From: Marsupella aquatica
Lineage: Eukaryota > Marchantiophyta
Direction: 5' to 3'
Length of the DNA: 64,000 nucleotides
Assembly (NCBI GenBank): GCA_973895155.1
Contig: OZ316899.1
Coordinates: 8,494,001-8,558,000, forward strand
The notes under the pieces: generated by a model
What the model saw: the letters and a program-made list of their open reading frames with translations, nothing else
Database searches by the model: none
What the model was told of the DNA's origin: nothing
Part shown: positions 44,150 through 55,645 of the stretch, in pieces
Layout: every line of letters begins with the position of its first letter
Position numbering within the stretch: position 1 is the stretch's first letter
Position numbers and translations under genes: made by a program

Positions 44150-45988
44150 TACCAGTGACACTAGTTCTTCCTCAAACGGTAGCAGCTCCTCCTCAAACTC
44201 TCCGTCTAACCTTCGCGATCCTGAAGCTTCACCGACACCAATTCTTCCAATATCCTCCAAGTCACTCATATGAAACAATCACAAAAAAACGTCTTTTTTC
44301 AAAACTTCTCATAAAACTCATAACTCAACACTGCCGCGTAGTCCACGAAGCTAGGAGTCCAATATTGAAAGCCAAAATCAAAATCAAAATTTGACGAAAA
44401 ATTTATTCAAATTTTGGTCGGGGTGGGTAAACCTTGGGAAACTCCCCTGTTTTGACCACCTCAGGGAATAACCAAATTACCAAGTACAACCCGTTGTTGG
44501 AATCGCGATGTGATTGGTGCGTCGCGTTGCCAACTTCAATGGCTACGTGCTCGCCAAAAAAGAACCAAAAACGTTACTGTTTGGCAGACAAAATCTTTGT
44601 CGGATGGCCAAAAAACAGCTCTCTATTTTTTGGGAATATTCCTGCATAGTCCGACAGGTCTCACAGGGGGCCGGTCCCCCTGTCGGGGAGGTTAAAATGG
44701 AGGGCGGCAGGTCCCGACACCAAGTTAAACAAGAGGGAGGAAAAAATTGTTATTAAAAGTGCCCTAAAGGGGGTGCTAAAGCCCCTTAACAAAAATATAC
44801 ACCTTAAAAATGCGCATCCGCGTCGCGCAGACGCGAGGCAGGCCAGGCAGGGTATAGAAAGGGCATGTGGTTGGGGGCCTACCCGAGTGGCTGCGTATGC
44901 AGCCACGTACGTACAGTCGGCGCGAGTGAGGCGGGGCAATAACCGGCCGACAGCTTCCGATGGTGGCAGGGCCGCGCACACGCTAGGCTCAGGCGAGGAG
45001 CAAGGCCTCAACTTAACGGGGTAAGGAGGCTGGCCGGGCAAAGGAGGGTGACCTGGGGTTAGGCACGTCTCGGGCGCAAATAGGGACGTGGGGGTGCGGA
45101 GGGTAAGTAGTGGGCCGTGGGTGCGGGGCAAACATAAGGGCAGCTGCCGGGCGACAGATTTTGCGCCGGCCGGCGCTGCGATGTTCCTCAAGAAACGGGG
45201 GTGCGGGGGAGGGGGAAAACGAGTACACGGGGCCGGGGGTCGTGTGTTGGTACACACACAAGGGCCCAAGTTAACCCCCCTTAAAGCCAAAAAGCTCCCC
45301 CTAAAAAACTTGAATGGAAAAACTCATCAATTAAAGCCGCAGTTTGAAACAAAGAAAGTGAACGCCGCCGACGGAAAAAGTTTCCAAATTTCACCGGTAC
45401 AGTCTGCAACTCCAGCATTGTAAAAGCTTCCACCGCGACACCTTCACTCCGCGTCAAGTGCCAATCCCGGACTCAAAACGACCGTCTCGCCGTGATCAAA
45501 CCGTTGAGCCGTAGCACTTCACGATTCTTCCACCGAGTTGGACGTCACGAAGAGTAATCCAGTTCAGGGAAAAACAACACCATAGCTTGTCAAAAAACCA
45601 GAACTCAAGTTTCACTCGTCACGATGCACTTGCTAACAACTCGGCAGCAACTCAGCTACCAAAACGACCAGCTCGCTTCAACCTTCAACTTAAGCTATAA
45701 TGTGCGATCCCTCCCGCACCGCATAGCTCACACCGTTGAAAACCGCAAACACTGGTCACTCCCCCAAAATACCATCGAACACAAATAAACCCTGAATGAT
45801 GCAAACTTCAATTCCTCCGCACCACGGATACCGATCAGCGAGTTCTAACCACCGTTAGAAAGCCCTCTCACTAACCTATCTGCATAGCCGCATACATTCA
45901 AGTTTCATGCGACAAAACTCCGAATGTACCTCCGACAATGAACGTTGGAAAAAACCGTCACAAAAAAACCTCATCACCTCCCAGGCAT
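44150..45988 (-). other. Long GC-rich leader of the copia element
   Basis: About 1.8 kb lies between the primer-binding site and gag. 44,400-45,420 is clearly more GC-rich than its surroundings, with open frames on both strands up to 209 codons that share no recognisable protein. The rest (45,420-45,988) has short frames only. It may be an untranslated leader or contain a further unrecognised insert. Confidence 0.45.
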
Positions 45989-46000
45989 GCTCTGATACCA
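45989..46000 (-). other. Copia primer-binding site (tRNA-Met)
   Basis: The complement reads TGGTATCAGAGC, two bases from the 5' LTR. Confidence 0.92.
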
Positions 46001-46002
46001 CT

Positions 46003-46345
46003 TATTGAGCATAGACGACATTCGTAACGGCAAGCCCATGAACCATCCAATGCACAAGAGTCGACATAGAGAGATACGTGATTCACCTCCACATGAGGCT
46101 ATGTCCACGGGAACACACAAGAGCTTTACTGCACTCTAGGCCGACCGGCCATACCAAGGATCCACAGCACAAGCTCTCCCTATCTCTCAACTGCTCCGTA
46201 ACAATGAGCCTAAGTTCCACCAGGGTCTGGCATCAGCCCTGGCTATATGCACAACAGCACTACCGCTAACATCAGCTAAGTCCTAACCCAAGTTAGACTA
46301 ACTATGGTTAGCTCATGAGTCACAAGACTAGAGCAATATCTAACA
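46003..46345 (-). repeat. Copia 5' LTR
   Basis: Matches 39,478-39,821 with scattered changes. The inner terminal dinucleotide has mutated (TA for TG in plus reading). Target duplication TCTAA follows at 46,346. Confidence 0.93.
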
Positions 46346-46350
46346 TCTAA

Positions 46351-46640
46351 TTCTTGACGAATAATCTCAATGTCACACATTAGAAAGCTAGAGAGATTGA
46401 AAACCTCATGATCTCTTTAGTATCGTGACAAAATCTGACATGAAATTTGTCAATGTCGGACTCAATATTGGAAAGCTAAAAGAATTCATGGACTCATGAT
46501 CAAAATTTCTTATACTCACACTCATTGGAAAGGCAAAGAAATTCAAAAACTCATTTGGAACTTGACAAAATTTGTCAATCTGAGGCTCATTTGAAACCCT
46601 TTCTCGATTAAGAGATATCACAATCTCATCACTGTCACAA
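46351..46640 (+). repeat. About 75-bp tandem repeat, right segment
   Basis: Continues the units of 39,235-39,477 after the copia element. 46,640-47,464 beyond it is AT-rich, with nothing recognised apart from repeated 'ttgttgaaaattgatttc' phrases (46,650 and 47,161). Confidence 0.6.
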
Positions 46641-47464
46641 ACTTAGCCGTTGAAAATTGATTTCTTTGATTATGTTGCCATGCCTTGTCCACAATGCTTG
46701 CTTCCCGACTTGAATTGTTTGCATTCCTCTAGTCTTCAACTGAAGCTCACTCTGAACATAGGTTGACGCCAAATGTAGCCTCTATGTCAAAGAAACAATT
46801 GTTGGTCTCCCCCTCACACCATAGCTTTCTTAAATTAAAAAACTACAAATCCTTCATGTGAAGCAATGGCTTGCTTGTTTTGTGTGTTCTTCCCACCAAA
46901 TTGGCAAGCGCTCTTTCGCCATTAGCTAAGTGTTGTCCTCTAGTCTGTCTTGTGGCGGTAATGCTCAATGTAACTCACAAACGACCAATCAAGAATGATA
47001 GAAACACGATTTCTCCAATGTGTAAGCAAAAATCATCACAAAACTCAATTCCTCCATATTCAACCTTCCGTTGATAAATCTCCTCTATCTTTTGAGCGTT
47101 TTCTTTTGTACGAGCACACACCGAGACCATCGGGAGACTCAAAACCGTCGATTACCACCTTGTTGAAAATTGATTTCACTTCATCAAACACACATTCCTT
47201 GGATGAACATAGGGGTCCACGAATTAATTATAATCATTTAAAAGAAAGGAATGAATAGAAAAACATTTTTAATTATGTAGAAAAAGCAAACATTCATATT
47301 CATAATGATCAAAAGTTTATAAAATGAGGAGATAGTATCACATTAAAACTATTAGAATAGTAAATAACTAGTACGTAAATTACTATGTTTGAATGAGTGA
47401 CTATCTTAGTTACATAAAAACTAGTAACTATCTATTTAATTATTATAGTTTCTAACAACTAAGT

Positions 47465-48998
47465 CTACTTGTCCATCCTTTGAAGATAATTTTGTACAGT
47501 TTGTAGAACATTTCGAGGGATCTTCAAACCTCTACCCGCCATGTTTTCTTCTTTCATTTCAGATTTAAAACCATACATTGCAGAATTTGCATACTGCCAA
47601 TGTTGAGTATTCTCACCAAACCCTGGATCTCGTTCCCATGTCTTAGTGGACATGAAACAATTTAGATACCGTGTACTCTCAGTCACATCAACTTTAGAGT
47701 GTTTAGGCCTCCACCATTCAATTGGGAACATTGGAGCGTATTGCCGAGGCAGAGAAGGGTTTGTTGAAGATGTAGTTGGGACTTCATGCTTTGGGTCCAC
47801 CAAACCCAAAGCTCTCACCAACCAAAAATGACCTCCGCCATTTTTATTCTCCCAGTCATCCTCAGGTCGAAGAAATACAAAGTTTCCTTCACAAATATCC
47901 TGTAAGGGAATCCATCGTCCTTGTTCTCTCTTAGCTCGAGATCCAACAAATGGTGCTGCTTGATCTTCCATCTCTTCCAAGACCTCATTTTGAAGAGCCG
48001 TCATCTCTGCATTCTCCTCATCTTCACTTGGAGGACCACTTTGTTCCGGTTGATTTACCTTGTAACCAGTGCCGTGGTTAGTCTTAGGCCAAAATCTGTT
48101 TTTCAAGGGAAATTGAGTACTTCCCTCCCCTTCTAGTGCGAGCCCATTTGTCAACAACTCCACAATTCTCTCCCAATATTTCACAAGAGGAAATCTTTCC
48201 TTATATGCTATAGATGTCTCATCAGTGCAACTCCTTCTCAAAAAATCAAGGTACTTGTTAAGAAATGGGATAATCTCTTCAAATTGTGTGTGTATCTCTC
48301 CAATGGATTTAGCTAAGGGCTCTCCACTAGGTAAAAGAAGAGAATTTGTTGTCAGATCTGTTGCCCAAATGCACCTTCCACCAACTGGAGCCCAAGCTTG
48401 CTTTACATGGGACTTATACTAAAATATTGGTACATTATCTCTCATAGAGAAAAGAATTGGTGACCTTGAATATCTTTCACCTTGAAAGTTTGAAGATATT
48501 CTTTGTAAGATGCAACTTCTTGTATCAATCTGGGAACTGGATGAATGCTCTCGCATACCCATACCTCTGCCATAAGAGCAAGGAGGGTTGCAACTTCTTT
48601 GTGCTGAACTTGATATGATACCTTTGAAAAGAGTGCATCAACATCTTCGTGCGTATGACCAACCATTAGAAAAGACATTTGAACAGTTTCAAATACTCCT
48701 CTACTCACAAGCTTGCTACAAAATGCCATGACAGTCTGGTTTTTGTTCTCCTTTGCTAAATTATCCATCTGCAATGTTAGGTGCCTTGGCAAGGGCTTGA
48801 ACAATGGACTGCCTTGCTCTCCATGCATGTCTTCTTCATCATCCTCATCTTGCCGGTTTGGGACGGTCTCAGTCCGACTCTCAGCTCCATCTTCGGAACC
48901 AATATACCTATTCACCGGTATATTCTTTGGCTCCAAATAACCCGTCAAAAATGCTTCAAAGTCAAGTAGGGCTTGAAAGAAAGGTCTGTGAGGTTCCC
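47465..48998 (-). pseudogene. DUF7869-type transposase-like protein, C-terminal part
   Basis: This continues the frame from 50,629 after the nested CACTA element. It reads FLTGYLEPKNIPV, an acidic loop (RQDEDDEEDMHGEQG), then the diagnostic core LPRHLTLQMDNLAKENKNQ, VMAFCSKLVSRGVFETVQM and FLMVGHTHEDVDALFSKVS, which fits the DUF7869 pattern (acidic residues in an RNase H-like fold; function inferred as a transposase). A frameshift near 48,440 and a TAG lead into a C-terminal domain (48,241-47,465) with CTDETSIAYKERFPLV, FVFLRPEDDW, FWLVRALGLVD and FPIEWWRPKHSK, ending KIPRNVLQTVQNYLQR. The protein would be about 1,150 residues in all. Domain naming is from memory of the pattern. Confidence 0.65.
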
Positions 48999-49001
48999 AA
49001 T

Positions 49002-50628
49002 CACTAGTACAGAATTCACCTTTAATCCAATTCTCCTCAAATCGGACCCCTTCGGCGGATTGTTGTAGCTTTTACCGATGTTCCGATTGAAGTCGCATCG
49101 TATCATCCAATCCCCAAACAATCGGGTTAGCGTTATCGGATCGAGATTGGACTTGTCCAATTAAACTAGTATCGGAAAGACGCATTCAATTCAAAAGAAA
49201 TGGCAAACAATTGTCCAATTATGTGAGAATGGCATGACCATTTCCAAGTACTTCGCAATCGGAAACTATTGTGCTATTGTACTACAATGGGACAGGGGTC
49301 CCAATTAGAATCAAATCAAAAATTGAAGTGCGATTACCCCAATTGGCGGCCCTAGCGCTGCCCCGGCCTGATCCTACTCCTCCACGGGTTGCATATCACT
49401 AGCTAACTGGTGTATTCTTTTGTGTGAGGCTTCAAGTCTTAGCAAGACTGTGGGCTACTAGAGATGTGGGCTACTAGAGAAGTCAGGTCACCCATCCCAA
49501 ACACTATTCCTCTCAATAGGTGCTTAACTTCCTAGTTCTTAGCTCTTGCGTTGTACATGCAACCTTAGGCACATTTGATGTTTCTTATAGAGTGCCTGGG
49601 GTTTTTATACACCTCTGAGTTCATGTAGATCCACAGTTTGGGCCAATTCTTGATGAATTCTTGCGTATCATGACATTGGGTTGCGTGGTCAATTATGAAA
49701 GCTCTATGTTGACCATATGGGAACCAATTTACCTATCAATGTTAGATTGCCAAACAAACCAATGTCCTCCTCAAATTGCTACAATTCCTTTTGGGGCGTG
49801 GTTAAGTTCATTTAGGGATTCAATATATATAGAATTTTGACCTAGATGACAATGAAGACAACTATATTTGTTGACCGCAAGAATTTTTTTCATCGAGTCA
49901 AAAGGCTTTGACTTACAATTTAACGAAAACTTTTGGTAACCATTATAGGGTAGTGCATTGTAAAGATAGGAATGGCCATTGGCATAAGATTTCTCATCCT
50001 AGGAACACAGACTACAAAGGCTATGCTACACATGATCCAGGACCGGTCAATACTTTCCATGAGCAAATGAGGGATGACCCTGGCCTTGCCAAAGGTTCCA
50101 ATTCTAAATGAATCGTAGACACACTTCCAATTCCCAAAGAGTTGGACCACAAAGTCCATTGCACCAACAATTGGACCAAGATCTCATTGTATTTGTATTG
50201 CAAATATGAATCCCATTGCCTACCACTTGGAAACAATTGTCCAATCCTGAAAACCTTGGAATATCCAATTCCATGCGCATCGAAAACTTCCAATTTGTAT
50301 TGAATGGCAACTTCCAATTCCAATTTGATCGGAAAATGTGCTTACGTTTTTCTTTGGAAAGGGGTTCCAATTCATCTAGCATTGGAGAAGAATTGGACCA
50401 AGCGGTCCAATTGTTTCTGGCTTTGACAAACAATCCAACTTTTCCTACATCGTAGTGACGGCCCGTTTGTGATTGGGTTGGAATGGTGATAGTCCGATTC
50501 TAGTTTAATGGCAAGGTCCGATACGCATTGGCTTGGACGGTTGGATCGTACATCCAATTAGAATAGAATCGGAAACCTTGGCATCATCGGAAGGTGAGAA
50601 TCGGACTAGGCCCCAAAATGTACTAGTG
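49002..50628. mobile_element. Non-autonomous CACTA element with AAT target duplication
   Basis: The ends are perfect inverted repeats CACTAGTACA (49,002-49,011) and TGTACTAGTG (50,619-50,628), flanked by the 3-bp duplication AAT (48,999-49,001 and 50,629-50,631), the hallmark of CACTA elements. The 1,627-bp interior has no transposase. It is rich in TCCAATT/AATTGGA-type motifs near both ends (subterminal repeats). Open frames within are short and unconvincing. It must rely on a transposase from elsewhere. Confidence 0.93.
49484..49545 (-). repeat. 5S-rRNA-like fragment inside the CACTA element
   Basis: The complement reads aggaagttaagcacctattgag, then gtttgggatgggtgacct. It follows the 5S rRNA internal control region, including the C-box block ggatgggtgacct. 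Same kind of fragment as at 38,435. Confidence 0.5.
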
Positions 50629-52860
50629 AATGAAGGCCATCCAACATGTCACTTGTCTTGTCGCCATTGTACTCTTCAAGGTCTCGAAGATACTTAGCCA
50701 AGGATGTCACCGTGAAATTGGCATCTCCTAGCCAAAGGCCAATGACACTAAAGTGTGCATAAACTCTTGGATCCCTCCCGTGGGTCAACATCCCTGTGAG
50801 AGCAATAGGTAGCGGCATTCCATGACCCAAAAGAGATTTAGGAGTACTAACCATTTTTGGAATCCATGTCTTTGCTTGATCCATCTTGTTGTGAATAATG
50901 CAAAGATATTCTCTTGGGTGTTGTTTGGCCATCACTCGATGAGCGTAGTAAACATATCTACCTGACATTTGCTCACAAAGATGTTGCGCTCATTTTTCTT
51001 CAATTTTAGCACGTTCTTTTTTCCTTCTTTCTTGCATCAAACTGTCTTTGTATTCACAACAAAGAGTACACTTGGCAAATGCACCATCTTTATGAAAACT
51101 GAAGTTTGCAAATGAGTTGTTCCAGATCTTGTAGAGAGTATTCTCTGTGACAGGAGGAAGCCCTTCTTCCTTCATCTTTGTTCTCACATCTTCTAGAATC
51201 TCTAGCTTCTTGTAACACGCCGAAAGACGGTACTCAATAGAGTCTGTCCCATATGCCCCTCCATAAGGCATATGAGGCATGGGCTCTGCATTTCAAGTCA
51301 AAAAAGCCTCCAATCGTGCATGCAAGGTATTTGCCCTTGTTTTCATCAAGCCCGTATTGCCATGGAACCCAATTTTGCAACCCTCCACATATCTCCTTTT
51401 GTAATCATAATATTTGGTGTGGCTAAAACGGTGGATAATTGCAAATGCATGTCTGCATACAACCATACCCTTAAGAACATGGTGTCCCTTATCACGAACA
51501 TCATCCTCTCTATAGTGAAAGACGTTGAAAATGTTTGACATTTTTGACTCGCTTGACATCCCATGAAATTCCATCCTAATATCTTCAATGTTTTCCCTTG
51601 GCATAATGAGACAACATTTTTGCTTGCAACAATTTTCTCTTTTCACGTCATCAATTGACGCCTCTGTTGTTTTTGAAATTGCCTTGGTTTCCAACAACCT
51701 CCTCTTCTTTTCATTTGGATCTACTTGATTCCTCTTGTTAAAATTGTAGGGCCTTGAACGCAGTACTCCTCTATCACTTACATCCGCATTGAGTTCATCC
51801 CTATCCATTGAGTCCATCCTCTCAGAACCTTCCACCAAAACGTCTGACAAAATTTTCCATTTGCAACTAGTTTTGTTGAATCAAACCGCCATCAAATCAA
51901 ACTCACTACTCCCTTGTGGATGTTGGGAAAGTATTGTGATGCCACAACATCTTTCATAGCAATCCCAACATGGTCATCAACAAGAATTTCATCATCAACT
52001 ACCCCCGTCACTTGAGGGACAATGATCGTTCCAGTGGCAACCATTTTGGTTCGATCCAAACCAGTGTAGAGTTCAACCAACTCTGACATCCAGTTTGCCC
52101 GATGAAAATATTCACACTTAGTGTCTGTGGTGTTCACCGAACAAGACTGTGAAACAAAATCCGCCTTGTCGTTCTGCTTCTTAGAGGAAGATTTGTTGCT
52201 CCCATCGATATCAACATTCCATACTTTATTGTGGACGTCAGCCACATCCCATAGAACCCAGGAGCCCTTTGCCTCTTCAATTGTTGCAGCTCCACCATGT
52301 GCGTAAGGTAAAGTCTTACTACCATGAATCACATATGTGATTTTTACACTAACCCTAGACTCACCAAGTAATATGTTATGACATCTCTCCATTGGATCAG
52401 TCTTGAAAACAACTCCAAAGGCCACACAATGGCCAGAGATAAACATTTCAACCTCATCGCCTGGCCTTAGGGTGGTCGAAGCATCCTCCTGTACATTTGC
52501 AGAATTATGGATGTTGGTATCTTTTCGAGTCGAACAACTACCAATACTGATGCGTTTTTGAGTAATCTTATCCGCAAATTGATATGCACATGACATATCC
52601 CAAATGACACATGAGTCAATGACATCATGACGATTTTCCGCCCTAGGCATTGGAAAAGGGAGCTTCCTGGTCTCACCAAAGGCCTTCTCAATGAGAACCC
52701 CAATTCGATTCTCTCCCAACACAATATTTTGAACACTCTCTCGCGGATCTATCTTTTGAACTGTCCCATTTCCAACGTCATAACCATCCATTGTCAAGGT
52801 CACATCATCGCCCCTAGAAAACCTTTGAGACATCCTTTTCCTACTATCCTGCACACTGAA
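50629..52860 (-). pseudogene. DUF8039/DUF7869 transposase-like protein, N-terminal and central part
   Basis: The gene enters after a pyrimidine-rich acceptor (ttttttttcagtgtgcag) at about 52,850. First come two tandem repeats of a DUF8039-like domain (about 52,820-52,230): GDDVTLTMDGYDVGNGTVQK...NIVLGENRIGVLI and GDEVEMFISGHCVAFGVVFK...NILLGESRVSVKI. After a frame change near 51,870 the main part follows (51,850-50,629): ENCCKQKCCLIMPRENIEDIR, GMVVCRHAFAIIH, a second Cys pair AKCTLCCEYK, MDQAKTWIPKM and LTGMLTHGRDPRVYAHFSV. In-frame TGA codons lie at about 51,288 and 50,987. At 50,631 the CACTA element interrupts the frame. It likely moved the giant element. Confidence 0.68.
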
Positions 52861-52894
52861 AAAAATGGATTAAAACCAAAGTCGAGCAAATTTT

Positions 52895-53615
52895 GATTCG
52901 GACTGCAATCCTCCAAGTCTGGATTTGGACTACGATCCTCCAATTCCAGATTTGGACTAGGACCATCCGAGTCCGGATTTGGACCGAGACCATCCAAGTC
53001 CGGATTTGGACTACGATCCTCCGATTCTGGATTTGGACTGGGGCCATCCGAGTTTGGATTTGGACCGAGAGTATCCAAGTCTGGATTTGGACTGCAATCC
53101 TCCAAGTCTGGATTTGGACTACGATCCTCCGATTTTGGATTTGGACTAGGACCATCCGAGTCTGGATTTGGACTGCAATCCTTCGAGTCTGGATTTGGAC
53201 TATGATCCTCCAATTCTGATTTTGAACTGGGACCATTTGAGTCCGGATTTGGACTGGGACCATCCTAGTCCAAAGTTGGACTAGGACCATCCCAATCCAA
53301 ACTAGGACTCGGACCATCCCAATCCAAACTAGGACTTGGGCCAACCCAATCCAAACTAGGACTCAAACCATCCCAATCAAAACTAGGACTTGGACCATCC
53401 AAGTCCAAAGTTGGACTCGGACCATCCCAATCCAAAGTTGGACTCAAATGATCCCAATGCAAAGTTGGACTCGGATGCCCGCTCGGATGATCCCAATGCA
53501 AAGTTGGACTTGGATGATCCCAATCCAAACTTGGACTCGGATGATGCTAATCCAAACTTGGACTCGGATGATCCTAATCCAAACTTGGACTAGGACCATC
53601 CTAGACCAACCCATG
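52895..53615. repeat. 27-bp palindromic minisatellite, about 26 copies
   Basis: The unit is close to 'ggactaggaccatccgagtccggattt' or 'ggactcggaccatcccaatccaaact'. The core GGACT-n-GGAccaTCC-n-AGTCC is an interrupted palindrome. Two sub-blocks differ at the change near 53,265. Because 27 is a multiple of three, all frames stay open, which explains spurious long frames on both strands. It lies in the first intron or promoter side of the transposase-like gene. Confidence 0.9.
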
Positions 53616-54610
53616 ATGTAATGGGGGATAAACAAAAATCCAAATTTAGGAAGACTCCGTATTTTACGGATCTCCCTATATAGTGTAGCCTAAAGTTTGC
53701 GTGGTCTTAAGACAGACCCTAATGTCTACATACAATTTCATGAAATAAAGGAACCTTATACTCACCTTAGTATTAAGATCTGGTAGAAGATGAATATCAC
53801 ATCCAAGGGGTATACATTGTTGTCTGTAGATTGGTAAAAACTTTCCCAGAACCTTGAAATACAAGCTATATGCCACTAAATCTTGGGAGTAAAAAACAAA
53901 CTGAACCCTAAACCACACATGTCTGTAAAAGATAAACTGAGAGGACTCCAAAAGTCAAGAAGCTAGCTAAGCTGACCCATTGAAGGTAAGTGGCTCAATA
54001 CATAACACTTTAAGAGAAACTCTGGATTACATGGAGCTTAGATTTGGGAAACTAGAACAAGAATGAGCTCCGAAGTGGGCGTCTCCCAAATTATACCCTT
54101 TGCTCAAGTCGACTCAAACGGAAATCGCATGAAGATAAGGGTCGAGTACCCCTTCACCTTAGCTTGCAGTCACACCTTATCTTCACGAGCCTAATTGCGC
54201 GGGGACTACCATGCAAGGCTATTAGGTAGGCAGGACATCAAGGAAGGAGGCCCATATGCAAGGTGAGGGCAACGGGCCAAATGCAGGAGCAGGCCGTACG
54301 TAAGATCAGGCCGTACACAAGAGAAGGAGGCAACCGGCCGTACGCAGGCCGGGGTGAGGTAGGAGGGGGTAAAGGGACGGAGAGGTCCAGCCAGGACCTC
54401 ATTCTCATTCTCTCACTCTGAGACTCCTTGCTCTCTTGCTCTCCTCTCGCTCTCCTCCTCACTCTCCTCCTCGCTCTCCTCCTCGCTCTCTCGCTCTCCT
54501 CCCGCTCTCCTCGCTCTCCGCTCTCTCTCCGCCTCTCCGCCTCCCCGCCTCCACCTGCCTCCGCCTTCCGCCTCCACCTCCATTATTTTTCATTGCCCAA
54601 GATTGGACGC
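53616..54610. other. Presumed divergent promoter region with CT-rich tract
   Basis: About 1 kb between the minus-strand and plus-strand genes. 54,415-54,575 is a CT-rich microsatellite (ctctcctc, ccgcctc), as often seen in plant 5' UTRs. No TATA box stands out. Frames here are compositional. Confidence 0.4.
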
Positions 54611-54618
54611 CTGCTAAG

Positions 54619-54779
54619 ATGCCACGTGTCACGCTGTCATGCGTCAGAAAGATGGAAGTGAATTGCGTCCTTGTGATGTCCTCCGTGGAAGAAACGGAGG
54701 AGTTTGACCTCTCCTCTATGAGCGACAGTGTAGAACTGGCACTTGAAGACTCCAGACAATTTCAATCACGAATCCCTAG
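54619..54779 (+). CDS. First exon of the plus-strand gene of the giant element
   Basis: ATG at 54,619 opens MPRVTLSCVRKMEV, then an acidic patch (EETEEFDLSSMSDSVE), and reaches a consensus donor at 54,780 (gtaagt). The intron that follows contains copies of the palindromic minisatellite and appears to end near 54,975. No domain recognised. Start choice rests on the first ATG after the CT-rich leader. Confidence 0.4.
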
Positions 54780-54814
54780 TAAGTATCCATCACCTATCCT
54801 CCCTAAGTCTTAGA

Positions 54815-54960
54815 GGACTTGGATGGTTGGACTCGGATGATCCCAATCCAAACTTGGACTCGGATGATCCCAATCCATCCAGGAGATTGAATCCCGATTG
54901 TAGGAGCAAGTCTAAAACCCTCTCAAGTTGGACTAGGACCATCCTAATCCAACAAGAGTT
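54815..54960. repeat. Intronic copies of the palindromic minisatellite
   Basis: Several units of 'ggactcggatgatcccaatccaaactt' and 'ggactaggaccatcctaatcc'. Same 27-bp family as 52,895-53,615. Confidence 0.75.
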
Positions 54961-54984
54961 ATTCAAATGTTTTAAAGGTTTTAA

Positions 54985-55600
54985 GTCTAACATGGATGAC
55001 GTTTATGATGTAGGGAGCGATCTTGTTGGTTTCAAACCCGTGATTGCACCGACCAACTGCCTGGACGGATTCTTACTAGATGAGAGATCCCCAAGCTTCC
55101 GATGGGGGCTTGAGTTCTCAAGAACCCCGCTTAATAATGAAGTGCCATCAACCATGATTGAACCTATTTTGACCTTAAAGTGCAGAGCAAATGATAGCCT
55201 GACTTTTGTTTGTGGACCTGTGGTCTCTGTTGGCATTGGAGGGAGAGGGATGATTTCGGTCATTTTGGAAATGCACGATAGGTCTTGTTGGGTTAAAGTT
55301 AACCTTCTGTCAAAGGCATACTCCTCTGAATTCAATGTTGAATGGCACGCAAGTGGGGAATTGAGCATTTTGTCAATGGGATTTTTTCCAAAGACCTATG
55401 ACACAAAGAAGTTGGTCGCCAGGGTAACTGGTATGCTTCCAGTCGACATTATGTATGGGTTTCAATATTTGAAACTCAACATGATGAAGCACCAAGGCAA
55501 TTTCTCTTTTGCAACTACTTGGACGTTAAGCAATTTACTTGAGAAAGCTGGATTGTTATCATTGGAGTCGGAGGAGCCTGGTGTTTTAATTAATAAGGAT
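54985..55600 (+). CDS. Unknown N-terminal protein segment of the plus-strand gene
   Basis: About 200 open codons beginning near MDDVYDVGSDLVGFKP, with an even, globular composition: LGFSR/LEFSRTP, LTLKCRANDSLTFVCGPVV, MISVILEMHDRSCWVKVNL and YGFQYLKLNMMKHQGNF. It ends in a donor-like gtaagt at 55,599. I recognise no family. It precedes the ParB-like part on the same strand and probably belongs to the same transcript. Confidence 0.5.
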
Positions 55601-55645
55601 GTAAGTTGCATTTGCTCCCAAGTTTGATTTAGTCAAAGCAAAGCA

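Larger units (their letters stand above)
39478..46345 (-). mobile_element. Ty1/copia retrotransposon (complete structure, dead coding)
   Basis: A 6.87-kb element on the minus strand with LTRs at 46,003-46,345 (5') and 39,478-39,821 (3') and target duplication TCTAA at 39,473-39,477 and 46,346-46,350. It has an initiator-methionine primer-binding site and the full order gag, protease, integrase, reverse transcriptase, RNase H. Several stops and frameshifts break the polyprotein. It is inserted in the tandem repeat of the giant element and is therefore younger than that element. Confidence 0.93.

Noticed and set aside
44661-45290. 209-codon minus-strand frame in the copia leader
   Set aside because: A Pro/Ala/Arg/Leu-rich product of a GC-rich block with equally open frames on the other strand. 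No recognisable similarity, so it is not called as a gene.
52844-53344. Long repetitive open frames on both strands (Trp/Ile/Val/Gln-rich and Pro/Asn/Ser/Asp-rich proteins of 90-166 residues)
   Set aside because: They are translations of the 27-bp minisatellite. A unit length divisible by three keeps all frames open, and no start context or domain supports a protein.
52895-53615. CRISPR-like array
   Set aside because: Units are contiguous with no unique spacers, and the context is a eukaryotic transposon. It is a tandem minisatellite.
54436-54618. Leu/Ser/Pro-rich protein at the start of the plus-strand gene
   Set aside because: It is the translation of a CT-rich microsatellite, more likely 5' UTR. 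The start was placed at 54,619 instead.
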